From: Streptoalloteichus hindustanus
GTDB lineage: Bacteria > Actinomycetota > Actinomycetes > Mycobacteriales > Pseudonocardiaceae
NCBI RefSeq assembly: GCF_900129375.1
Contig: NZ_FQVN01000004.1
Span: 558,001-622,000 of the forward strand
Length of the DNA: 64,000 nt
Direction of reading: 5' to 3'
The notes under the pieces were generated by a model, which was not told where the DNA came from, did not search any database, and saw only the letters and a list, made by a program, of their open reading frames with translations. This document shows positions 29,409 to 37,023 of this stretch, piece after piece. Made by a program: the position numbers and the translations under genes. The stretch's first letter is position 1. Each line of letters opens with the position of its first letter.

Positions 29409-29438
29409 TTGCAGCTATCGCGCGTCTGCAACTATTGT
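29409..29438 (+). promoter_or_regulatory. MarR operator overlapping the MFS promoter
   Basis: Inverted repeat TTGCAG (29409-29414) / CTGCAA (29426-29431), with a plausible promoter TTGCAG-18 bp-TATTGT in which the left arm is the -35 and TATTGT (29433-29438) the -10. Binding here would block transcription of the MFS gene. Confidence 0.5.
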
Positions 29439-29476
29439 GGACGCACGTAACCCGCTCTCTCCCAGAAAGTCCCCTC

Positions 29477-30667
29477 ATGCCTCTCGCGCTGTTGGCCCTG
29501 GCGGTCGGCGCCTTCGGAATCGGCACCACCGAGTTCGTGATCATGGGCCTCCTCCCCGAGGTGGCCGCCGACTACGGCGTCTCCATCCCCACCGCCGGGT
29601 ACCTGGTCACCGGCTACGCCCTCGGGGTCGTCGGCGGCGCCCCGCTGATGACGATCCTCGGCACCCGCGTCACGCGGAAACGCATGTTGGCCCTGCTCAT
29701 GGTCCTGTTCACCGTGGGCAACGCGCTCTCGGCGCTCGCGCCGGCCTTCGGCGTGATGCTGGCCGGCCGGCTCGTCGCCTCGCTGGCGCACGGCGCCTTC
29801 TTCGGCATCGGCTCGGTGGTCGCGGCCAGCCTGGTCGCGCCCCACAAGCAGGCCGGGGCGATCGCGATGATGTTCACCGGCCTCACCGTCGCCAACGTCG
29901 TCGGCGTCCCGCTGGGCACCCTGGTCGGCCAGACCCTCGGCTGGCGCGTCACCTTCCTGGTCGTCGCCGGGCTCGGCGTGCTGGGCCTGCTCGGCATCCT
30001 CCGGCTCGTGCCCGAGCAGCCCCGGCCCGAGGGCGCGCGGGTGCGCCACGAGCTGGCCGCCCTCCGCAACGGCCAGGTCCTGCTCGCGATGGCGATGACC
30101 GTCCTCGGCTTCGGCGGGGTCTTCGCCGCCATCACCTACATCGCGCCGATGATGACGACCGTCGCCGGGTTCGCCGGCTCCTCCGTCACCTGGCTGCTGG
30201 TCCTGTTCGGCCTGGGCATGGTCGCCGGCAACCTGGTGGGCGGCCGGTTCGCCGACCGCGCCCTGATGCCCATGCTGTACGTGTCGCTGGGCGGGCTGGC
30301 CGTCGTCCTGGCGCTGTTCACGGTGAGCGCGCACAGCAAGATCGCCGCGGCGGTGTCCGTCGCGCTCATCGGCGCCCTGGGCTTCGCGACGGTCCCGCCG
30401 CTGCAGAAGCGCGTCCTGGACCAGGCCGCGGGCGCCCCCACCCTCGCCTCCGCCCTCAACATCGGGGCGTTCAACCTCGGCAACGCGCTCGCGGCCTGGC
30501 TCGGCGGCCTGGTGATCGCCGCCGGCCTCGGCTACACCGCGCCCAACTGGGTCGGGGCCGCACTCGCCGCCTCCGCGCTCCTGCTCGCGATCCTCTCGGC
30601 CGCGCTGGAGCGACGCGACGCCGGCGCACCCCGGGTGGACGCCGACCACGAGCGTGTCCTCGTGTGA
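29477..30667 (+). CDS. MFS transporter (AraJ-like exporter)
   Basis: A 396-aa, 12-helix transporter of the DHA1/AraJ-YdhP group: LALAVGAFGIGTTEFVIMGL, then PEVAADYGVSIPTAGYLVTG, and GALGFATVPPLQKRVLDQAA in the second half. These export sugars or drugs. The ATG at 29477 gives the family N-terminus; the ribosome binding site (AGAAAG) is weak, and the longer open frame upstream overlaps the promoter. Divergent MarR gene suggests ligand-induced expression. Confidence 0.87.
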   Translation: MPLALLALAVGAFGIGTTEFVIMGLLPEVAADYGVSIPTAGYLVTGYALGVVGGAPLMTILGTRVTRKRMLALLMVLFTVGNALSALAPAFGVMLAGRLVASLAHGAFFGIGSVVAASLVAPHKQAGAIAMMFTGLTVANVVGVPLGTLVGQTLGWRVTFLVVAGLGVLGLLGILRLVPEQPRPEGARVRHELAALRNGQVLLAMAMTVLGFGGVFAAITYIAPMMTTVAGFAGSSVTWLLVLFGLGMVAGNLVGGRFADRALMPMLYVSLGGLAVVLALFTVSAHSKIAAAVSVALIGALGFATVPPLQKRVLDQAAGAPTLASALNIGAFNLGNALAAWLGGLVIAAGLGYTAPNWVGAALAASALLLAILSAALERRDAGAPRVDADHERVLV

Positions 30668-30684
30668 CGCTCGACGAGCAACAG

Positions 30685-30729
30685 GCGGTCCCCGGCGTGA
30701 GACGACGTTCCTCTCACGCCGGGGACCGC
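30685..30729. terminator. Strong hairpin between convergent genes
   Basis: Perfect 18-bp arms (30685-30702 and 30712-30729) with a 9-base loop, directly after the MFS stop and followed by a pyrimidine-rich stretch. Probable terminator for the MFS gene and perhaps the convergent gene. Confidence 0.82.
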
Positions 30730-30823
30730 TCTCGCTTCTCGTTCGCCGACCTTCTCGTTCGCCGATCGCGGCCGGCCCGCGTGATCGTCGAGGGCTATCG
30801 CTGGGCGCAGGGCTATCGCTGGG

Positions 30824-31987
30824 CTAGCGCTGGGCGAAGATCACGCCACGGCCGCGCCCTCCCGCCCGGAAGGAGCCGCCCGCCCAGACCTCCTTGCCGC
30901 TCGGCGACGCCGCCAGCCCGTTGACCGAGCCCCGACCACCGAACCCGAGCAGCGTGCTGGTCCACCGAGTGCCGTCCCAGGTGACGACCATCCCGGCGCC
31001 GCCGCCGGTGCGGCCGGCCAGCCAGACCCGCCCGGTGCGGTCGGCGGTCATCGACGCCAGCGCCAGGTTCTCCCCGTCGACCACCGGCACCGACAACCGG
31101 CTCCACGCCGTGCCGGTCCAGTGCCACACCCGGCTGTGGTCGCGGTACTTGCCGACGGTCTTGCTCACCACCAGCAGCGGTTGGCCGTTCAGGTCGGCTC
31201 CCATGCCGATCGTGGAGGCCGGGTCCGGGTCCGGGACGTCGATCCGCTGCCAGCTCCGGCCGTCCCAGCGCAGGGTGACCGGGACGCGGGTGCGCAGGTC
31301 GTCGCCGACCAGGGCGCCCACCCAGACGTCGTGGGGCGAGCGGACGGTGACGGTCCGGAAGGCGCCGGGGAGGTCGGACAGCGGGGTCGGCACCACCGAC
31401 CACGCCCTGCCGTCCCAGTGCAGCAGGAGCGGCCGGTTGCCCGGCCCGAGGTTGTCGATCTCCCCCACCGCCCACACGTCGTGCGGGCCGGCGACGGCCA
31501 CCGCGTGGAGTTGGTCGCGGGAGACGGCGGGCCCCGGACTGGGACTGGGACTGGGCACGACTGTCCACTCGCGACCGTCCCAGTGCTGGACGTGCGTGTG
31601 CGTCCCGGTCGACAGGTCGCCCCGCGTGCCCACGGCCCACACGTCGTTCTTCGACCACCCGGCCACGCCGTTGAGGTCGACCTGCTCCGCCTTCGGCGGA
31701 GTGGTGGCCTGCCACGACCGCCCGTCCCACCGCAGGGCCAGCGGGGCCGAGCCCCGGGCGTGGCCGACCGCCCACGTCTCCCCGCCGTGGACCGCGGCCA
31801 GCTCGGAGATGCCCAGCGGCAGCGGATCGGCCGGCAGGGTCTCGGGACACCAGCCCGCCTGGCACTCGACCGGCGGGGTCTGCCCGTCGGGCTCGCCGGC
31901 GACGGCGGGAGCGCCGGTCACGGCCAGGGCCAGCGTGGCGCCCACCACGGCGGTGAGCCAGCGAGGTCTTCGGAGGTTCTTCGTCAC
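30824..31987 (-). CDS. Secreted beta-propeller-like protein
   Basis: A 387-aa exported protein. A signal peptide (TKNLRRPRWLTAVVGATLAL, cleavage near AVAG) precedes about six repeats of the pattern DVWAVG ... HWDGRSW ... V-P, for example NDVWAVGTRGDLSTG, HVQHWDGREW, HDVWAVGEIDNLGPG and LLLHWDGRAW. Such repeats build a beta-propeller found in many actinomycete extracellular proteins with unknown ligands. The GTG at 31987 is supported by GGGAGAGGGG. There is a proline-serine run in the middle. Confidence 0.8.
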   Translation of the reverse strand: MTKNLRRPRWLTAVVGATLALAVTGAPAVAGEPDGQTPPVECQAGWCPETLPADPLPLGISELAAVHGGETWAVGHARGSAPLALRWDGRSWQATTPPKAEQVDLNGVAGWSKNDVWAVGTRGDLSTGTHTHVQHWDGREWTVVPSPSPSPGPAVSRDQLHAVAVAGPHDVWAVGEIDNLGPGNRPLLLHWDGRAWSVVPTPLSDLPGAFRTVTVRSPHDVWVGALVGDDLRTRVPVTLRWDGRSWQRIDVPDPDPASTIGMGADLNGQPLLVVSKTVGKYRDHSRVWHWTGTAWSRLSVPVVDGENLALASMTADRTGRVWLAGRTGGGAGMVVTWDGTRWTSTLLGFGGRGSVNGLAASPSGKEVWAGGSFRAGGRGRGVIFAQR

Positions 31988-32162
31988 GTTCGGGGCCCCT
32001 CTCCCCCATGAGCCGGCGGTCCGGCTCGACCTCGGCCCACCGTCGCACCGGTCGCGCGGGGCGACCAACCACCTTGTGTCCCAACGACTTTCCGTCATTC
32101 GGCGTCGGCTGGTCATCGCACCGGCGTTGGTCTCGCCGCGAATGCGGATGGCCCGGTGAGGG

Positions 32163-33434
32163 TCAGAAACGCATCGACGGGAGAGCGGCCAGCGGAGAGG
32201 CCGTGTGGGTGCTCGGGGCCGGCCCGCCGCACAAGGCGGTGACGACCACGGCCACGATGGCGTTCCCGAACTTCATGGCGGCGTCGAGGTCGTCCACGTT
32301 CACCGCCCCGACCGTCACGGACAACTCCAACCGCTTGCTGCGGTCGGCGTTGCTGAGCAGGTAGGAGCGGTAGCCGGGAACGCCCCCGTCATGACCGAAC
32401 ATCGTGCCGCCGCAGGCGGGCCCCTTGTCCAGCGTCATCAGTCCCAGTCCGTACCCCATCTCGTCGCCGATCGGACGGGTCTCGCGCATGACGGCCAGCA
32501 GCTCCGGCCTGAGCAGCGTGCCGCCCAGCAGCGCGGAGACGAACCGGTCCAGGTCCCTGGTGGTGGAGATGATCTCGCCGGCGGCGTTGGCCCAGGAGAC
32601 GTTGTGCCGGGTGATGTCGACCGCGTGGACCTTCCCGTTCTCCGTGTAGGGGAAGTAGCCGTGCGCGTGCGGACCGGGGATGTCGACCGCCGTGCCGGGC
32701 AGGCTGGTCTCCCACAACCGCAGCGGCCGCAGGATGCGGCGTTCCACCTGCCGCGCGTACGGCGTCCCCGTGATCTTCTCGATCAACAGGCCGGCCAGCG
32801 CGTAGTTGGTGTTGGAGTACTGCCAACGCGCGCCCGGCTCGAACCGGGCCGGCTTGGACAGCGCGAACCGCACCAGCTCGTCCGGCTGGTAGGTGTGGTA
32901 GCGCCAGTTGAGGAACTCCTTGCCCAGCAGGGGAATCCCCGGATCGAACTTCCCGTCCGCGGTGCGATCGCCGGTGTAGTTGAACAGGCCGCTGGTGTGC
33001 TGCAGGAGCATCCGCACCGTGATCCGCTGGTCCAGGCCGAACCGCGGCAGGTGCCGGGCCACCGGGTCGTCCAGCCCGATCCGGCCCTCGCCCACGAGCT
33101 GGAGGACCACAGTGGACACGAAGGTCTTGGTGATGCTGCCGATCCGGAACCGCCCGTTGGTCGGCACCCTCTCGTCGGTCGGCAGCTCCCTCACCCCGGA
33201 GCTGCCGGTCCAGTCGCCCTGCTCGTCGTGCACCCGCACCTGCACGCCGGCGGCGCCGGAGGAGACCAGCTCGCTCATGGCCTTCCGTAACGCGGCACGG
33301 TCCTGATCGTGCTGCGCCCGCACCTCTGGCGCGGTGGCGGTCTCCGGCGCGGCGAGCGCTGTCGGGCCGAACAATCCCACCGCCACCGTGGCGGCGACGA
33401 CGGCGGTGGTGAACCGGCGCATGCCCAGTCTCAC
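32163..33434 (-). CDS. Secreted serine hydrolase / class C beta-lactamase-like
   Basis: A 423-aa exported enzyme of the beta-lactamase/D-Ala-D-Ala carboxypeptidase fold. Signal peptide RRFTTAVVAATVAVGLFGPT precedes the domain. Catalytic motifs are SITK (S-x-x-K) in RFRIGSITKTF, YSN in WQYSNTNYALAG (Y-x-N), and HDG in FGHDGGVPG (the K/H-x-G triad). Likely acts on cell-wall peptides or esters outside the cell. GTG at 33434 chosen for its GGGAGGGG site; an ATG four codons later is also possible. Confidence 0.88.
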   Translation of the reverse strand: MRLGMRRFTTAVVAATVAVGLFGPTALAAPETATAPEVRAQHDQDRAALRKAMSELVSSGAAGVQVRVHDEQGDWTGSSGVRELPTDERVPTNGRFRIGSITKTFVSTVVLQLVGEGRIGLDDPVARHLPRFGLDQRITVRMLLQHTSGLFNYTGDRTADGKFDPGIPLLGKEFLNWRYHTYQPDELVRFALSKPARFEPGARWQYSNTNYALAGLLIEKITGTPYARQVERRILRPLRLWETSLPGTAVDIPGPHAHGYFPYTENGKVHAVDITRHNVSWANAAGEIISTTRDLDRFVSALLGGTLLRPELLAVMRETRPIGDEMGYGLGLMTLDKGPACGGTMFGHDGGVPGYRSYLLSNADRSKRLELSVTVGAVNVDDLDAAMKFGNAIVAVVVTALCGGPAPSTHTASPLAALPSMRF

Positions 33435-33563
33435 GAAATCCCCTCCCAGTAACGAGAAGTTCCGCTCGGGACCCGCCCCATCCTCCAGACACCGTTGGCG
33501 CGCCACATCAACCGCGGGGATGACCAGACGCCAGGATCATTCGGGAACCTGACGTATCTCGCG

Positions 33564-34421
33564 TCAGGGCACCGCGGGCAGCGCGAGGGCGTCGTCGATG
33601 ACGGCGTCCAGGAAGTCGAGCGTGTCACGGCGGCGCGCCAGCGGGTTGCGGTAGCCGCGGCGGCCTTCGGCGCCTTCGGTGCGCAGGAACAGGCTTTCGT
33701 CGATGATGCGCCGCCAGCGCGGGTCGAACGTTTCCTGCGCGTACCGGCCGGCGCCGGTCTTGGACGTCATGGCTCCGGTGGCGAGGAGGTGGTGCAGTCG
33801 ACTCACGCCGAGCACCGCCCACACCGGGAACCACGGAGTGAGCCCGATGGCCAGTGCCAGGGGGTGCGACTGCGTGTTCCGCCGCCACCACGGTCGCCAG
33901 TAGGTGCGCAGGTTGTCGAGGGTGAAGGCGCGCAGGGCGTTCTGGTCGTCCCACACGTCCAGCTCGGCCGGTTGTGGCCCGCGCACCGCGATCCCGTGCC
34001 GGGCCAGCTCGCAGAACGTGACCGGGTTGAGGGCGGAGCGCCCGGCCGGGGTGAAACGGCTCTGCTGGGCGCAGGGGACGTCGGGGCAGTCCTGTGGCCC
34101 GGCCGCCACATCCGCGCGGGTGAGCACCATGCCGTCGAAGTAGGGCCGGGGAAAGCGGGCGACGGTGCGGGCGTGGGCCTGTGCCACCGCCCGCATTTCC
34201 GGGGATTCCGGCTCCAGTCGGTGGTCGGTCACCGCGACGAAGTCGATGTCGCTGGCCGTGCTGAGCGGGCCCCGGCCGGCGCCCCGGGGGCGGAAGTCGC
34301 CCAGCGCCACCGATCCGACCAGAGAGAAGCCGGTGACCAGACCCGGAGCCAGCTCGTCCGCGGCCGCCAGGAACAGCTCCGCGCTCCGCCCGACCTCGAC
34401 GGGAAGATCATCTTTGGGCAT
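33564..34421 (-). CDS. Nucleotidyltransferase-domain protein (ANT/DUF4111-like)
   Basis: A 285-aa protein. The minimal nucleotidyltransferase signature is seen in SLVGSVALGDFRP and SDIDFVAVTD (G-S-x5-G-D then D-x-D), and the helical C-terminal region with RTYWRPWWRRNTQ resembles the DUF4111 domain of aminoglycoside adenylyltransferases. It could modify a small molecule such as an aminoglycoside, but many such genes are of unknown function. ATG at 34421. It lies between two unrelated genes on the same strand. Confidence 0.8.
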   Translation of the reverse strand: MPKDDLPVEVGRSAELFLAAADELAPGLVTGFSLVGSVALGDFRPRGAGRGPLSTASDIDFVAVTDHRLEPESPEMRAVAQAHARTVARFPRPYFDGMVLTRADVAAGPQDCPDVPCAQQSRFTPAGRSALNPVTFCELARHGIAVRGPQPAELDVWDDQNALRAFTLDNLRTYWRPWWRRNTQSHPLALAIGLTPWFPVWAVLGVSRLHHLLATGAMTSKTGAGRYAQETFDPRWRRIIDESLFLRTEGAEGRRGYRNPLARRRDTLDFLDAVIDDALALPAVP

Positions 34422-34457
34422 GCCCGCAACCTACCGCGCGCCCGCGGCGCGGGGCCG

Positions 34458-35201
34458 TCACGACGGGGGCAGGCTGAGGTTCATCCTCGCGGCCACACCG
34501 TCCAACAGCGCGGACAGACCGCGCAGGAACCGGTCGCGCGCGGAGGCCACGTCGACGGCCTGGGCGTAGGCGTGCCGGGAGTCCTCCCGGGGGACGTCGC
34601 CGCCGAACAGCGCCTGGATCTGCGGGAACTCGCCGGTGGCGACCAGGTTTTCGGCGTAGCGCAAGGCCTCCTCCACCGTCTCGCCGGACACGGTGGGAGC
34701 GCAGGCGCGCAGCACGCTGCCGTGCACGTAGTCGTCGACGATGCCGAGCAACGCGAACTTGTCGGCCGCGTCCAGACCGGTGTCGGCGACGGCGGCGAGT
34801 GACTGCTCGAAGTGGCGCATGTTGTTGGGACCCAGTGGCGCGCTCTGCAGCGAGTGCAGGGCCCAGGGGTGGCGGATCAGCACGTCCCAGGTGCGCGTCG
34901 CGACGGCGGTGAGCGCGTCGTACCAGTGGGTCGGGAACTCCTCGGCGGGGACGAGCACCTCCCCCATGAGCGCGTCGTCCATGAGCGCGACCAGCTCGTC
35001 CTTGGTGCGGACGTAGTAGTAGAGCGTCATGGTGCCGGCGCCCAGCTCGCTGGCGATCCGGCGCATCGAGACCGCGGCGAAGCCCTCGGCGTCGGCGATC
35101 GCCAGCGCGGCCGAGGCGATCTGCTCGCGGGTGAACTTCGGCCGGCGGGTGCGGGGTTCCGGCCGGGTCCAGATCAGCGCCGACTCCTCGTCCCTTGCCA
35201 T
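34458..35201 (-). CDS. TetR-family regulator beside FAD monooxygenase
   Basis: A 247-aa TetR/AcrR repressor with the TetR_C (tetracycline-type) C-terminal domain: HTH at residues about 24-70 (TREQIASAALAIADAEGFAA, VSMRRIASELGAGTMTLYYY, VRTKDEL), then the ligand domain with HPWALHSLQ. It is divergent from an FAD-dependent monooxygenase; the 82-bp gap holds GTAC-centred palindromes, one overlapping its own start codon. It probably represses the oxygenase and itself until an aromatic ligand binds. Confidence 0.9.
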   Translation of the reverse strand: MARDEESALIWTRPEPRTRRPKFTREQIASAALAIADAEGFAAVSMRRIASELGAGTMTLYYYVRTKDELVALMDDALMGEVLVPAEEFPTHWYDALTAVATRTWDVLIRHPWALHSLQSAPLGPNNMRHFEQSLAAVADTGLDAADKFALLGIVDDYVHGSVLRACAPTVSGETVEEALRYAENLVATGEFPQIQALFGGDVPREDSRHAYAQAVDVASARDRFLRGLSALLDGVAARMNLSLPPS

Positions 35202-35262
35202 TCGTACACAGTACCGCTAGCGTTGTTGGTACGCCGTACCAAAGCTTGGTACGCGATACGAA
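35201..35262. promoter_or_regulatory. TetR operator cluster with GTAC palindromes
   Basis: A perfect 17-bp palindrome TTGGTACGCCGTACCAA (35226-35242) is followed by a degenerate copy TTGGTACGCGATACGAA (35246-35262) and preceded by a weaker one TTCGTACACAGTACCGC (35201-35217) that overlaps the TetR start codon. The set lies between the divergent regulator and oxygenase. Confidence 0.72.
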
Positions 35263-35283
35263 CAAGCGATCTGGGAGGACCTC

Positions 35284-36834
35284 GTGGGGGATGTCGACGT
35301 CGTGGTGGTCGGGGCCGGCCCGACCGGACTCACCGTGGCCTGCGCACTCGCGGCACGCGGCGTGCGGTGCCGCGTGGTCGACCGGGCGGACCGCTTCTTC
35401 GGTGGATCGCGGGCCGACAGCATCCAGCCGAGAACCCTGGAGGTCTTCGCCGACCTCGGTGTCCTCGACCCGATCCTGGCCAGCGGCGACCTCGGCACCG
35501 TGCTGCGCGCCTACCGGGGCGGGGAGGTCGTCTGGGAGGGGCGGATGACCGAGCCGGTCGCACCGACCCCGTCCGTGCCGTACCCGAACATCTGGCTCGT
35601 GCCGCAGTTCCGCACCGAGGAGATCCTCCGCCAGCGGCTCGCCGAGCTGGGTGTGCGCGTGGAGCGCTCGACCGAGCTGGTCGACTTCACCCAGGACGCC
35701 GACGGCGTGGCCGCGACGCTGGTCGCCCACGGCGCGACCGAGACCGTGCGGGCCCGGTACCTGGTGGGCGCGGACGGCGGGCGCAGCACGGTGCGTAAGC
35801 GGCTGGGCATCGCCTTCCCCGGCGAGACCGACGAGAGCACCACGATGCTGTTCGCCGACGCGCGGGTGGACGGGGTCAGCCGCGACCACGGCCGGATCTG
35901 GCCGGCCGGCGACAGCATGGTCTCGGTGGTGCCGCTGACCGGGACCGACCTGTTCGTCGTCACGGCGCCGACGCCGGACAACCCGGACGAGCCGGTCGGT
36001 GAGCACCTGCAACGACAGATCACCGAGGCGTCCGGCCGCGACGACATCGCCGTGCGCGAGGTGACCTGGCACACCGTCTGGCGGGCCAACACCCGGCTGG
36101 CCGAGCGCTTCCGCGTCGGCCGGGTCTTCCTGGCCGGCGACGCCGGGCACGTGCACCCGCCCACCGGCGGCCAGGGCATGAACACCGGCATCCAGGACGG
36201 CTACAACCTGGGTTGGAAACTCGCCGCCACGCTGGCCGGCGCCGCCGACGTCCTGCTGGACAGCTACGAACCGGAGCGGATGGCCGCCGCGCGCGCGGCG
36301 CTGGACATCAGCACCGCGCTGTTGGAGAAGCACCGGCGGGGCGACGACGACGCCCACGTGCGCGGCCCGGAGGTCCACGGGCTCACGCTGAACTACCGCA
36401 CCGGTCCGCTCTCCCGCGACGAGCGCGCCGAGCCCGGCGCGCTGCGGGCCGGCGACCGGGCGCCGGACGCGCCCGTGACCGTCGCCGGCCGGCCGACCCG
36501 GCTGTTCGACCTGTTCCACGGTCCACAGTGGACACTTCTGATCTTCGGCGCGGAGCACACCCCCACGGCCGCGACCTTGGGCGACCGGTTCGGTCCCGCC
36601 CTGCGCGCCCACACCGTGGTCCGGCCGGGCGTGCCGGCCGACGAGCACGCGCTGGTCGACAGCGACGGACACGCGCGGGCCGGGTACGACGCGCACGACG
36701 GCACCCTGGTGCTGGTCCGCCCCGACGGCTACGTGGGGCTGGTGGCCCACCCCGGCTCGGTCGAGCAGGTGGTGGAGTACTGGACCGCGCTGCACGGCAC
36801 GCCCAGGGCGACGGTCGGCGCGATCGCGCGATAA
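35284..36834 (+). CDS. FAD-dependent aromatic monooxygenase (PheA/TfdB family)
   Basis: A 516-aa group A flavoprotein hydroxylase. The FAD ADP-binding motif is VVVVGAGPTGLTVACALAAR (residues about 5-24), a GRS-type loop YLVGADGGRSTVRK follows, and the second FAD motif is VFLAGDAGHVHPPTGGQGMN (about residue 281). The C-terminal thioredoxin-like lobe (FDLFHGPQWTLLIFGA) completes the TfdB/rifampicin-type monooxygenase layout. It uses NAD(P)H and O2 to hydroxylate an aromatic compound, perhaps an antibiotic. GTG start with GGGAGGACC upstream. A GTCCACAGTGGAC palindrome lies within the gene. Confidence 0.9.
   Translation: MGDVDVVVVGAGPTGLTVACALAARGVRCRVVDRADRFFGGSRADSIQPRTLEVFADLGVLDPILASGDLGTVLRAYRGGEVVWEGRMTEPVAPTPSVPYPNIWLVPQFRTEEILRQRLAELGVRVERSTELVDFTQDADGVAATLVAHGATETVRARYLVGADGGRSTVRKRLGIAFPGETDESTTMLFADARVDGVSRDHGRIWPAGDSMVSVVPLTGTDLFVVTAPTPDNPDEPVGEHLQRQITEASGRDDIAVREVTWHTVWRANTRLAERFRVGRVFLAGDAGHVHPPTGGQGMNTGIQDGYNLGWKLAATLAGAADVLLDSYEPERMAAARAALDISTALLEKHRRGDDDAHVRGPEVHGLTLNYRTGPLSRDERAEPGALRAGDRAPDAPVTVAGRPTRLFDLFHGPQWTLLIFGAEHTPTAATLGDRFGPALRAHTVVRPGVPADEHALVDSDGHARAGYDAHDGTLVLVRPDGYVGLVAHPGSVEQVVEYWTALHGTPRATVGAIAR
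36521..36533. repeat. Interspersed palindrome GTCCACAGTGGAC
   Basis: Exact copy of the GTCC-N5-GGAC family inside the monooxygenase coding region. Confidence 0.55.
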
Positions 36835-36850
36835 CCGCGGGGGTGCTCAG

Positions 36851-36889
36851 GTGGTGGGTCGGCCGGCCTCGGCACCGCCGACCCACCAC
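36851..36889 (+). terminator. Hairpin after the monooxygenase gene
   Basis: Perfect 13-bp arms GTGGTGGGTCGGC / GCCGACCCACCAC, 16 bases past the stop codon. Confidence 0.7.
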
Positions 36890-36956
36890 GGCGTCGCGTG
36901 ACCGGCGCGAGCCCGGCCCCCGGGTTGCTCCGGTGAGACCTGGACAACATCACGCC

Positions 36957-36972
36957 ATTGGTCTAGACAAGT
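36957..36972. promoter_or_regulatory. dre-like DasR site before the chitinase
   Basis: ATTGGTCTAGACAAGT matches the DasR consensus at 14 of 16 positions, including the central TGGTCTAGAC. It is 51 bases before the chitinase start. DasR controls chitinase genes in Streptomyces. Confidence 0.65.
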
Positions 36973-37023
36973 AGCCACCCCGCGCGGCCCCTCCCCTGCT
37001 CGCCGCGCGGTTCGGAGGTTGTC

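Noticed and set aside
29432-30649. 405-codon minus-strand frame
   Set aside because: Shadow of the MFS gene on the plus strand; Glu/Gly/Asp/His-rich.
34422-36795. 795-codon minus-strand frame spanning TetR and monooxygenase
   Set aside because: Shadow of both genes; no motifs, while the TetR and FAD enzyme signatures are clear.
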